NCBI GenBank assembly: GCA_018350325.1
Contig: JAEVLN010000005.1
Coordinates: 2,118,142 to 2,182,141 of the forward strand
Origin: Globodera rostochiensis
Taxonomy: Eukaryota > Nematoda > Chromadorea > Rhabditida > Heteroderidae
Reading direction: 5' to 3'
DNA length: 64,000 bases
The position numbers were made by a program, and so were the translations under genes. The notes under the pieces were generated by a model, which ran no database searches, was not told the origin of the DNA, and saw only the letters and a list, made by a program, of their open reading frames with translations. Below, piece by piece: positions 1-11,600 of the stretch (positions are counted from its first letter, which is position 1; each line of letters begins with the position of its first letter).

Positions 1-950
1 TTGCCATACGGACGGATGCCCTCCCCCCCAATCCCCCCAATCGGAGCGAACGAATTGGCCAACGGACGGATGCCCTCCCCCCCAATCCCCCCAATCGGAG
101 CGAACGAATTGGCCATACGGCGGATGCCCTCCCCCCCCAATCCCCCCAATCGGAGTGAACGAATTGGCCATACGGACGGCGGATGCCCTCCCCCCCAATC
201 CCCCCAATCGGAGTGAACGAATTGGCCATACGGACGGAGCCCTCCCCCCCAATCCCACCAATCGGAGCGAACGAATTGGCCATACGGACGGACGGATCCC
301 TCCCCCCCAATCCCACCAATCGGAGTGAACGAATTGGCCATACGGACGGATGCCCTCCCCCCAATCCCCCCAATCGGAGTGAACGAATTGGCCATACGGA
401 CGGATGCCCTCCCCCCAATCCCCCCAATCGGAGCGAACGAATTGGCCATACGGACGGACGGATGCCCTCCCCCCAATCCCCCCAATCGGAGTGAACGAAT
501 TGGCCATACGGACGGATGCCCTCCCCCCCAATCCCCCAATCGGAGTGAACGAATTGGCCATACGGACGGACGGATGCCCTCCCCCCCAATCCCCCAATCG
601 GAGTGAACGAATTGGCCATACGGACGGATGCCCTCCCCCCCAATCCCCCCATCGGAGTGAACGAATTGGCCATACGGACGGATGCCCTCCCCCCCAATCC
701 CCCCAATCGGGTGAACGAATTGGCCATACGGACGGATGCCCTCCCCCCCAATCCCCCCAATCGGAGTGACGAATTGGCCATACGGACGGATGCCCTCCCC
801 CCCAATCCCACCAATGGAGCGAACGAATTGGCCATACGGACGGACGGATGCCCTCCCCCCCAATCCCACCAATCGGAGTGAACGAATTGGCCATACGGAC
901 GGACGGATGCCCTCCCCCCCCAATCCCACCAATCGGAGTGAACGAATTGG
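1..950. repeat. Minisatellite, about 54-60 bp unit, about 16 copies
   Basis: A head-to-tail array runs from the left edge of the window. Each unit contains ggccatacggacgg, a C-rich block, then caatcggagtgaacgaattgg. Units differ mainly in C-run length and in a gtg/gcg variant. The array has no stops in several frames, so long proline/asparagine-rich reading frames appear by chance. They are not coding because the frame shifts from unit to unit. The array probably continues leftwards beyond the window. Confidence 0.95.
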
Positions 951-1837
951 ACGACCTGAATGAGAAGAGGCCACAACCAATTGGGCTTTGGACGTGAAAC
1001 AAATGCCAACGGCAAACAGAACAAAAGAGCGGCCGAATGGGCAATGCACCAACAAAAACGTCCTTAAGGCGCGCGCATTTGCGAGAGAATGGCGGCCCGA
1101 CGCAAATCGGCCGTCTTTCGTTACCGTATCCGCCGTCCAAATGTTGCGCGACACAGCCGGAGATGCCCCAAAGGTTGTGGAAGAGGCCAATGTCGAAGAT
1201 TATCTTCAAAAAACGCAAAGTGTTCGAGGCAAACGGAGGAAAAACGGACCGCGTCGACGTGCGTGAAAAGAGGCGGAAGGGTCGAATTGGGGGAGAAGTC
1301 GCAGTAGAGAATCTGATCGATCGGACGGACAAATTTCCAATTTTGGAATTTGGTTTTTTTATTTCGTCCGTCGGTCCCTTTGCACTTTCAATCAATTTGG
1401 CTCCCCCCCCCTTCTTTTTGCCTCAAAAATGCCATCAATGACTCTGTCGCTTCTGTCATTGGCAAATCTTCCCATTTAGAGAGTCAAATTTCTTTTTTGA
1501 GAGGGCTCTAAAAGTCGGCCAAAAGGAGGAAAGGGCACTTTGTACGCTCAGAGAATGGAAAAACAAAATTAAAAACCAAAATAAATTTTAAATGTTCTTA
1601 AAGCACTGGTGCCGCCTGCCTTGTTCAGTGAGGCCATGGACCAAATGTGCTGAGTGAGGGCCCACAAACAGAAGAGCAATTGGACGGAGCCCAAATAGAG
1701 AGACAGTTGCGAGTTAAGGAAACGGTGTCCGAACAGTTTGGAATGCTCGTCTCTGATCACAATGTATTTGTTCTTCATCGCCTCGAGGGACAACGGCGGG
1801 CAAAGCTGCGGGAGAGGGGGGGGGGTATAATCGATGG

Positions 1838-1925
1838 GAGAGAGTCGAACCCCCAAGCCTTTTCTCGGAAGGCACCGTTTAAGCGGCACTCCCAACACAT
1901 CCCATCCGATTCTGTGACCCGCCCG
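1838..1925 (-). tRNA. Possible degenerate class II tRNA-like sequence
   Basis: On the minus strand there is a B-box-like GGTTCGACTC with a T-loop TTCGACT. Upstream of it is a GCCTT/AAGGC hairpin that would fit a long variable arm, and a TGCCG/CGGTG stem whose loop contains CTTAAA. The 3' end CCATCGA pairs with TCGGATGG at the 5' end only if one base bulges. The anticodon loop is one base short and the A box is poor. It may be a leucine or serine type tRNA pseudogene, or a chance fold. Confidence 0.25.
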
Positions 1926-2199
1926 ATCAGTCTCGGCCCATTTACTCTTTCTATGCTCGGCTATTGCTCATTTTGCCCGATCAAATGCCACAAAATCATT
2001 CACCTGTTGCCCTTTTGGCTGTTCCCTTCGGCGATTTCCTTCCCTTTAGTCGCCCCGAGCAATTGAGCCCCCTTTTGGCAAACTTTTGACGCAAATATAA
2101 AAGGGCCGCCGTTTCTTTTTGAACTCTTTTTTGGCTTTGCCTTTGCACAACGCCCGCCGCCACTTTCGGCTGACATTCCTTAAAAAGGAGGGAATGAAA

Positions 2200-2303
2200 G
2201 TGCGCTTAAAAGGGAAAATAAATGATTTGGAATCATTTAGGGGGGGAGGGGGTGGGGCTTAAAAGGGAAAATAAATGATTTGGAATCATTTAGGGGGGGG
2301 GGG
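2200..2303. repeat. Tandem duplication, two copies of a 47-bp block
   Basis: The word cttaaaagggaaaataaatg followed by atttggaatcatttag and a G run occurs twice in direct succession, at about 2202-2245 and 2258-2303. The copies differ mainly in G-run length. No coding potential is seen. Confidence 0.85.
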
Positions 2304-3457
2304 GAATGAATGGAGAAAGCCAATTTGTTGGCTTTTTGTTTTTGGCATGGATGGGAGAAAGGGAATATTAACGCGTCAAAAAGCAAAAACAATCGGAAAA
2401 TGGCGGCACATGGAAATGAGTTATTAAATTCGCTATTAAAGCATTAAATTAGTTTTTAGAGGGTAAAAGGGAAGCGGCGAATACAAAGGGAAAGAAAACG
2501 ATCGAATTATAAAATGGTCGAAACGAAGGGATGAACGGGTGGATGATTAGCCAATTGGGGGAGTAAATCATTGGTGGGGCCATTTTAGGAAAACGAATTT
2601 AATGATTTTGTGCATCGGACGGCGCAAAGCCAACAGAAAGGGAAGGCCGCAAAGCAATGGCACTTTCGGCTTCTCTCTTATTGGCACTCTCAGCTTCTCA
2701 CTTATCCAATGGCGCGGATAAAACGCAAAGTGAAAATTCACTATTCTTCCAAAATGGCAAAGTTTCGATGGAAGTAACGAAAGGAAAGGACGTCAAAATG
2801 GGGGGGGGGGGGGGGGTAATTGGGGAAAGCAAAGAACGGAGTGGCCCAAAAATGGGGGGGGGGGGGGGGGTCGGCACTCGACTCACGCCCATCGATACGA
2901 CCGACTCAAATGGGATTTGCTGCTTACTCGACCAAGCATCCCTCGAGGGGTTGGGGAGGGGCTGCTCCTCTTCTTCCTCCCGAACTCTTTTCTCTCCTCT
3001 CTCTTCTTCCGTTCTCTCCCTCTCCCTCTCTTTTTTCTCTTAAAAGTGTTCTCGGCCATTGCGTTGCAACCGATAAGCCTAAGGCTAAGGCGGGAGTGGC
3101 GCAAGTGCCCTGGACACAAATAAATTCGTTTCCTTTTCTCGAAATATGTGTCTTTATCCTTCGGACAAAGTGACGGCGGGAAGGGCAAAGGATTGTTATA
3201 ATTGGGTGTGAAAGGGCCCCGGGAGGGCATATGAAATCGAATATTCCTTTAAACAATGCGAAAATTTGTTGGGGGAATGGGCGAGGGCTTTTGAGGGGGG
3301 GGGAATAAAAGAAAACGAAAATAAAATTAAATGAAAGAAAGCGAAGGGCCAAAGACACGGTCGTCGCTTCATTTAGCGAATATTTACTCAATTGACCAGT
3401 CATATGACTAATCAATCGATCGATCGATCGACCACTCACTCACTGATTACCGATCAA

Positions 3458-4051
3458 CAGGGCTGGCACTTTTAGGCAAATGCCTATTTTTTCTGCGAAC
3501 TTGGCACAGTGAGTTAAGCACGAAAAACATGTTTTTAGCTTTATTTGGAGCTTCTAGAGTGGACTTTATAATGCCTATTTATGCCTATTTTGGAGTTTTT
3601 GTGCCTAATGCCTATTTGTGCCTATTTCGACATTTTTGTGCCTATTTCGTGCCTATTTCGGCATTTTTGGCGACTTTTTTCAGGATTTTGAGATATTTTG
3701 CAAAAAATGCCAAAAAATAAAGGCAAAAGCTACCTGGATAACAAAAATTAAATTTAGGGCTTCAAACTCTTTTACCCGAATCTTATACATCTCAGGTGTT
3801 TATGTCATGGTCTAAATCGTGTTTGTAAACAAATTCGGATGCGCTTTACCCGGAAAACATCGAAAAATTTTTGATTTGTATCAGAAATATTTTTTCTTTT
3901 TTTTGTTAAAACCTTCTGTAAAAAATTTTATTTGCCTATTTTTGTGCCTATTTGAGGACTTTTGTGCCTATTTCATGCCTATTTTAGAACTTTTTTGTGC
4001 CTATTTAGGCGCCTATTTTGCAATTTTTAGTGCCTAAAAGTGCCAGCCCTG
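3458..4051. mobile_element. hAT-like MITE with 8-bp target duplication
   Basis: The ends form an inverted repeat. The left end begins cagggctggcacttttaggc and the right end is its reverse complement, ending gccagccctg. The flanking 8-mers are identical, ccgatcaa at 3450-3457 and ccgatcaa at 4052-4059. An 8-bp duplication and a CAGNGNTGGC-type terminus are hallmarks of the hAT superfamily. The 594-bp body is AT-rich and made of many copies of tgcctattt words, in direct orientation. No transposase frame exists, so it is non-autonomous. Confidence 0.9.
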
Positions 4052-4059
4052 CCGATCAA

Positions 4060-5083
4060 CATTTATTTTGTTTGTTGGGGTTATCCCCGCCCCCTTCACT
4101 GACTGGTCGACTTGGGGATGGTGGGGGGGGGGGGGGGGAGGCTGGTCGGTTGTCACGTTGCCATGGGGCATATTTAAGTGGGGGGGGGGAATGTTTTTAA
4201 TGAAGAAACAATGAGAATGGGCGGGCGGTGAAAAGAGAGCCTTTGCTAATGGAAAAATTCCCCGGGGATGGCAGAAACAGCCGGCGGGCCGGTCAATAAT
4301 GGATAAAGTTGAATTAGTCTTCTTTAATTGCCCTTCCCATGCCAAGGTCAAAAATTCGACCCCCCCCCTGGGATTTTCATTTAAGCATTTAACTTTCATC
4401 GTTTTTTAACAAACCCTCCGCCTCCTCCGAAGGGCTTTTCCTAATTCGAAGGGCGTCCGATTTCCGCCCCGATTCAGTACCGCCGCCGCCGCCGCCGCTG
4501 CCATCGCTGATCTTTCCGATTCAGTCCGATTTCAACTGATTTTTTTGTTTTGTTTTGTTTTGTTTTTTGAGCCAAAAGCAAAACTCGGGCCAAAAAGCAT
4601 TTGTTTTTGTGCTTATTGCCGTCAAATTTTTGGCCGTCCGTCACGCGATTTTTGTGCCCTCCGCCGATGTTCAGCTGCTGAATATTTCATTTAGGCGCCC
4701 TTTTTGAGAGTGCCGCGACCGACCGGCCAAAAACGGCAGCAAAAATGGGAAATCCCCGGAGATATTCGAGTGAAAAGAACGGCCGACCAAATAAATGGCT
4801 GATGGCATTTTTGAAAATTGGAAAATAAAAAAAGGAAATCAATTCAAAAGGAGGGAACGAACAAAACTGTCCAAATGTGTAAAAGCTTAAAACAATTCAA
4901 ATTCATTAATTAATCAAAGAACAGCCAAAGCGGCCTTTAAATTGATTCTTCCGCCAAAAGTCGTCTCTCTGAAGCCTTTCAGTTTTTATTCATTGGGCCA
5001 TTTCCTTTTCCAACAATAAAAATGTATTTCAATTCAAACATTTAATATAATAAAGGAAATGAATTTAATTGCCTATTTAACTT
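4060..5083. other. Non-coding stretch between the MITE and legumain
   Basis: No gene is recognised. The stretch contains a poly-G run near 4120, a gccgccgcc microsatellite at about 4481-4499 and a ttttg microsatellite near 4545-4566. The legumain 3' flank, with AT-rich sequence and aataaa-type words, begins near 5080 on the minus strand. Confidence 0.5.
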
Positions 5084-7167
5084 TCAATTAGCGCCGTCTC
5101 CCCCCTCCCCCCCGGCGCCTTCGCAATGTTCCGTTAGAATGGCCACGATTTGTGCCGTGTCCAGCAGCCGTTGTTCGCACAGATTGGCCAGTCTTTTCGC
5201 ATACTTCAGAACGTACGGACTCTTTAAGTTAATTAATTATTTAATTATATTTTAATGCATTCATTTGGGAAGGGAAAACCTTGGAGAAATTGAAACAGAA
5301 TTTGTTGAAAGTGTGCATCACCTTAATTAATTGAATTCATTTATTTTGCCAACAAAAAGAAAACACTTGATGATGGCACTCCAATTGAGTTATTCCCTGC
5401 TGATCAGCCGGCGATGGCCTCCCATTCGACGCGTTTTGCGGTAACATTCGGCCCAAAACGCGCTCAATTCTTTCCATTTGCGCGTCCACAAAAGCGCGTT
5501 TCTCAATAATTAAAATTTAAAAATAAATAAAATAAATGGCCTAATTTGTAAGTCGTAGTCAAATCCGAGGGTAAAATCCAAAATTTAATGACCCGACAAA
5601 CTTCGAGCAGTTCAAATTTTCTTTTCTCCGAATTTGCCGTCCAAAAGGGAATTTCCCTCGAAGGGAACATTTTGAAGTTGCGTGGCGAAAGCTGAAAAAT
5701 AAAAGAAATAAATTTTGGTATTTAATTATTTTTTTGTTTTCATTTAACTCTTTTTTCGGCGTCTGCCGCCCCCACGCGGCGATTGGAGCCCAAATGGCCT
5801 TGGAATTCGGAAAGATTCGCCGTCATCATGCGAACATTTCCGAACCATTTAACGTGGCTAAATTCCGTCAATCGTTTGACCAAATTGAATTGTTCGCCGA
5901 TTGTTTCATCCCGCAAAAACAACTAAAATAAAATAAAAATAAAATAAATTACAAAATGTTTGCATTTTAAAAGGTTTACTCTTTTGTCCGAGTCTTCCAT
6001 CCAATTCACTGAGAACAAATCGCCCAAACAAGTGTATTCCAGGCCCGTAATGTTCGTGTCGCAGTAACAGCCCCAACTCGATTCAAATGCATTGGACGCA
6101 GTGGCGGCAAAAACTGTGAACAAACGGCGGCAAATGTCAAAATAATGCCATAAAAAAGGTGCCGTTTATTTGTTGCGCGGTTTTCTGATCGAACATTGAC
6201 CCGGACTCGCAGGCTTCCAAATAAAATGTCAATTCGTCGTACATTCGTTTCGCATGCATTCGTTGTAATGTTTGCGTCAAATCTTTCACTGTTAACTGTC
6301 CGCGGGGAGAAGAAAAAACAATGGCAAAAACTTTCTATCAAAAATATTACAATATTTTCTTGGTGCCGAACATATGGGAAGGCGATCAGACCAAAAGCCC
6401 CGTGATCGGAGAAGTAAACGAACACTTTGTCTTTGTCGGTGCTAAATTGCATTAGACCATTCATTAGCTGACTAAACGCCCAAAAAGAATTCATTTCTTT
6501 CAGTCCCCGGCCTAATGATTAGAACGGCGCCTTAGGGCCCCTCTTTTGTTAAATAATTTGCCCGCCTTTTTAGCACTCGCTTTCCGTCCACGGCGCCTTC
6601 GTTTCCCAGAAGGACTGCTTTCAAATTGGCCGGAGTCACCTCATCGCCTCTGTAATCAATCCGAACACCTTAATTACTTAATAGGTAATTAAGAGGTAAT
6701 TAGTGCAACCTTCGTAAACATCTCTCATCAACGGGCTGTTGAAGAGTTTTCCCGGGTACGGATTTCTAAAGATTGATGGACTCAAATGTATTTAGGTATT
6801 TCAAATATTCGCACAATTTGTTATGGGCGATGTCGTCGTACATCATCGTAATTATTTGCCCCGGGGGCACCCCGTGGTCAACGAGTACATGCCAGGCATG
6901 GCAAATGTCGGCCTAACATTTATTCATTTTAATAATTTAATTGAATAATTGCCTGATGTCTGTAATTCCACCATCCATTAGACCCGGCGACCAAAACGGC
7001 CCAAATAGTTCCATCCGTTTTATCCGCTGCTTCGGCCACCCTTAATTTTTAATTTATAATTTAATATTCTCTTTTTATTAAATTAATAATTTATATTTTC
7101 TTCAAAATTCTTACTTTAGCGAATTAAAGAAAAGAAAAATTGCCAAAAAAGTGACAATTGACGTCAT
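5084..7167 (-). CDS. Legumain (asparaginyl endopeptidase, family C13)
   Basis: This is a multi-exon gene read on the minus strand. The first exon (7167 to about 7116) encodes a hydrophobic signal peptide, [14 protein letters not shown]. Following exons give [15 protein letters not shown] and [14 protein letters not shown], then [68 protein letters not shown] and [11 protein letters not shown]. The catalytic His (DHG) and Cys (EACESGS) are both present. The C-terminal part keeps the cysteine-containing activation region ([13 protein letters not shown], then [11 protein letters not shown]) and ends at TGA 5084-5086. Legumains are acidic lysosomal or secreted cysteine proteases that cleave after Asn; in nematodes they are often gut enzymes. 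One oddity is that the intron at 6913-6952 is only 40 nt and uses a GC donor. Family assignment is firm; some exon borders are estimated. Confidence 0.9.
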
Positions 7168-8527
7168 TCTTTCCGTTCCGGTAATTTAAGCCTATTTTCA
7201 AAAAATATTTAAATTACGAACAAAATTAACAAATTGAGAAGGAAGGCTGAATGATTATCAGTCGGACGTTTTGCGATTAATCAGCAAATTCTCTCTCATC
7301 ACTCACTGATAAAAATGGAGCAGAGAGTTAAAGCAATAAAAATTGAAATTGAAAAAGCGAAAAAGCGAAGTTCGGTTGGCATTAAAATGTAAAGCAATCG
7401 AATTTCTTCAAGTCCGAATTCAGAATTTGCTTCGCTAAAGTTTGGTTTTATGCATTATCCCCGGAGGGCGACGACAATTTCTTCACGACGAGAATATTTA
7501 TTGAACAATTCGCAGAGTTCGTTCGATTGATGCGTTCCGGCTTTTTGTCTTAGCCGGTGTTTGGTGGAATTCCGAAATGCTTCGTCCTTTGGGGGGGGGG
7601 GGTGCCGTCGAAACTCAAAGTTTTTTAAGACTCGAAGCTCGAGGCAACCCTGGAGGGGATGTTCGAGAGTGTCAGTGGTAAAACCAACGCATTCCGTGGT
7701 TTGGTCCCCCTCCCCCGCCCCGTTTCCTTTCTTATGAATGAATCCCCACGCATTTTTCGTGGTTTTCCCACGCTTTGCAACCCCCGTTTTGCATTTTGTT
7801 AATAATAAAACATTCGAATAATAAGATAAAGCCCCCCCCCGCCGCCCTTTCTCATTCGAATTTCCAAATTTGGATAAAAATATTTTGCCATCAGTTTTTG
7901 TCATTAAATTTGTTAAATTTAAAGAGAATAATTGTTCCAAATACTGTTCGAAGCTCTAAACTCGAAGACTAATCGAATTTCATTTTTACTCGAATTGACT
8001 TTTACAATTGGCGATTTGAATGATCGATTCTTTTTTTAAATTAAAACATAAAATAAGCTTTTTACAAAATTGTTTGATGTTATTTATTTCCAGCAGCAGT
8101 TTGTTTGTCTCACAATAATATGTAAAATTGTAAGAAAGCAATTTGATCGACGCACCGAAATGACCTCATTTTGTGGGCTAATGAGTCTGTGGGGGGGGGG
8201 AATTTGGGGGATCATTCCATTCGAAGCTTTCACTCCTTTCCTTCATTCGTCAATTCTACATAAAATTCTTGTGACTTTCTGTTGGAGGGGCGGCCGTTTC
8301 CTTAACGGAGGACGACGTCGAATAATTTCCATTAATTCTGCTGATCAGCAGACTTTTCTTTTTTGAATGGATTCATGCCATGCCCCGCCGTGGGCGTCCC
8401 AACTCCCCCCCCACCCCCCCCCCCGCCGTCCGTCTCTCTTCTCATTCATTCATTATTCAGCACTGAACGCCTTCCCCTTCCTTAAAAGGGCCCTCCTCTC
8501 CAATTCAACCCAACAAACTATTCCCTG
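7168..8527. other. Intergenic region between legumain and trehalase
   Basis: This lies upstream of both genes, which are divergent, so it should contain both promoters. It is AT-rich with G/C runs at about 7591, 7831, 8191 and 8407. A 161-codon minus-strand frame at 7455-7940 has no recognisable domain and crosses a poly-G run, so it is not called. No clear promoter element was identified. Confidence 0.5.
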
Positions 8528-8647
8528 GTGATCAGCCACTGATTCCCTCTTATTCTACCGGGTGATCAGCCACTGATTCCCTCTTATTCTACCGGGTGAT
8601 CAGCCACTGATTCCCTCTTATTCTACCGGGTGATCAGCCACTGATCC
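8528..8647. repeat. 34-bp tandem repeat next to the trehalase start
   Basis: The word gtgatcagccactgattccc recurs at 8528, 8562, 8596 and 8630, exactly 34 bp apart, with the last copy truncated. Each unit holds the palindrome tgatca and the near-palindrome tcagccactga. The array ends about 25 bp before the trehalase ATG, so it lies in the promoter or 5' UTR. Confidence 0.9.
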
Positions 8648-8671
8648 CCGCCTTCCTCGTCTAATTACTTC

Positions 8672-11600
8672 ATGAGAATGTCGTCCCGTCCCGTCGTTGC
8701 ATCGCTGCCCCTCCTCCTCCTCCTTTCGCTGCCCTCCCCGATCATCCCAACCACCTGGTACCTGAAAGAGCCGTTCACGAGGTTCAAGTCGGCGGAAAAA
8801 AATTTGGTTTGCGCATTGGACGGCATCGATCTGTCGACCAGCACTTTGGATCGGACCTGCATCGAAGGGACGGACTTGGCACAAATTTACTGCTACGGCA
8901 AAATTCTCGAGGTAATACAACACCCACCACCACCACTTATCGATCGCCCTCCGCCCTGTTTTCGGTTACGGTGGTTGTGTTGAACGCGGAGGGGGCTAAC
9001 TGTTCAACAACGGTTGTTCCTCGACCTTTTGTGTCTGCAATGTGTCGGGGGGGGGGGGGGGGTAGGGATTTGCGATTTTTGGTTCAAAAGATCGAGCCGT
9101 CCCTTACAAATCAATTAAATGTTTAGGCAATTAACTACCACCACAAAACGATGCTGTTTCAAGGCGACTCCAAACACTTTGTGGACCGCCCTCTGAAGAA
9201 GCCAGCCCACGAAATCGTCCAGAACTTTAAGCAAAAGTTTAATGTGAGCGCGTGGAAGGACTTCAAAGTGACCAAAATGACTGACGCGCAAGTCAAAGAC
9301 CTGGAAACATTTGTCCGAGACAACTTTGCGAAGGCCGACGGTCTGCTGGAAAAGTAAAAAGCCATAGAAATTGGCTTGGAAATTTCGAATTCCGAAGAAT
9401 TGCCTTTGCTTTTTAAAATTCACTAAAATTCTTTGAATATAAAATAAAATAAAATTGGTGCAAAATTATTAAGAGTTACACCGAAAGATTGGCAAGAAAA
9501 ACCGCCAAAGTTCGAGCGAATAAAAGACAAAGACTTCAAAAAATGGGCGTATGAATTGAATGAACTGTGGAAAGAGTTGGGCAAAAAAGTACCGGAAAAG
9601 GTAAAATGTCGAAAATATTAAAAAACGAATTTAATTAATTTACATGAAATTAGTTGTTTTAGATGAAAGATGACTCAACAAGCACGCTGATTTACGTGTC
9701 CAACCCTTTTGTGGTGCCTGGCGGCCGTTTTCGCGAGTTTTACTATTGGGACGCTTACTGGATCGTGCGGGGACTGCTCGCTTCTGGTCAGTGATCAACT
9801 GATTTGGACCAATTCAGCAGGGAGTAAGGCATCATTCATTGGCCATGGAGAAAGTCCCAAGGAAATCGTTTTTTTCACCGTCAAAAGTCCTTCTTGGCCA
9901 TCCACCCATCCCTAAAAAGCGGCATCATCCGACCCCCGAGGGGCACCCCTAAAAAGCGGCATCATCCGACCCCCGAGGGGTGGTGGGGTATCTTTGGGGT
10001 GGGGTTTCCCCAAATTTCAAATGGACAGACTAAGCAAAATGCGTCACATAAAACAGGAATGGTCGATTCTGTGCGGTACATGTGCGAAAATTTTGCGGAA
10101 ATGGTCGAAAGTTTTGGCTTTGTGCCGAACGGGGGGCGTATTTACTACAACAAACGTTCGCAGCCCCCATTCCTTACATTGTGCGTTTGGCAATTAATTG
10201 AGGGAAAAGTTCTTACAAATTAGACATCAATTCTTACAAATTAGACATCAATTCTTACAAATTAAACATCAATTCTTACAAATTAGACATCAATTCTTAC
10301 AAATTAGACATCAATTCTTACAAATTAGACATCAATTCTTACAAATTAGACATCAATTCTTACAAATTAGACATCAATTCTTACAAATTAGAACATCATT
10401 CTTACAAATTAGACATCATTCTTACAATTAGACATCAGGTCTAACAAATTAGACATCAATTCTTACAAATTAGACATCAATTCTACAATAACAAATTACA
10501 AATACAAATTAGACATCAATCTTACAAATTAGACATCAATTCTTACAAATTAGACATCAATTCTTACAAATTAGACATCAATTCTTACAAATTAGACATC
10601 AATTCTTACAAATTAGACATCAATTCTTACAAATTAGACATCAATTCTTACAAATTAGACATCAATTCTTACAAATTAGACATCAATTCTTACAAATTAG
10701 ACATCAATTCTTACAAATTAGACATCAATTCTTACAAATTAGACATCAATTCTTACAAATTAGACATCAATTCTTACAAATTAGACATCAATTCTTACAA
10801 ATTAGACATCAATTCTTACAAATTAGACATCAATTCTTACAAATTAGACATCAATTCTTACAAATTAGACATCAATTCTTACAAATTAGACATCAATTCT
10901 TACAAATTAAACATCAATTCTTACAAATTAGACATCAATTCTTACAAATTAGACATCAATTCTTACAAATTAGACATCAATTCTTACAAATTAGACATCA
11001 ATTCTTACAAATTAGACATCAATTCTTACAAATTAGACATCAATTCTTACAAATTAGACATCAATTCTTACAAATTAGACATCAGGTCTAACAAATTAGA
11101 CATCAATTCTTACAAATTAGACATCAATTCTTACAAATTAAACATCAATTCTTACAAATTAGACATCAATTCTTACAAATTAGACATCAATTCTTACAAT
11201 TAGACATCAATTCTTACAAATTAGACATCAATTCTTACAAATTAGACATCAATTCTTACAAATTAGACATCAATTCTTACAAATTAGACATCTTTCTTAC
11301 AAATTAGACATCAATTCTTACAAATTAGACATCAATTCGAAACTGAACAGATCGAAAGTCGAAACAAAACAACAATTTATTATCCCATAGCATGGTCTAC
11401 GATTATTTTGCGGCCACTGGGGACATGGAATTTCTGAAGAAAGTTCTTCCGACGCTCGAAAAGGTCATAGGGGAGGGGGGGTTCCACCCCTCCGGCAATT
11501 TTTTTATAGGAAATTAACTTTTGGCGGACAAAACGCTCCGTTCAAGTTTTGCTCAACGGGAGGGACACGACATTCTACCAGTACAGGGCGGAAAGCAACG

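Larger units (their letters stand above)
951..3449. other. Non-coding stretch left of the first MITE
   Basis: No gene is recognised here. Short open frames at 988-1266 and 1647-2066 have no familiar motifs. The stretch holds a possible class II tRNA-like hairpin near 1838-1925, a duplicated 47-bp block at about 2200-2303, poly-G runs near 2800 and 2855, and a cgat microsatellite near 3415-3430. A TATA-like word, atataaaa, lies at about 2094. Confidence 0.5.

Noticed and set aside
988..1266. Basic 92-codon frame next to the first minisatellite
   Set aside because: No recognisable motif, no splice context, and overlapping frames of similar length are present.
7455..7940. 161-codon minus-strand frame
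   Set aside because: It crosses a poly-G run, has no known motif and has unusual composition; it might be a decayed fragment but cannot be supported.
10198..10431. Possible CRISPR-like array (regular 21-bp units)
   Set aside because: There are no unique spacers: the whole 21-bp unit repeats head-to-tail inside a eukaryotic intron.
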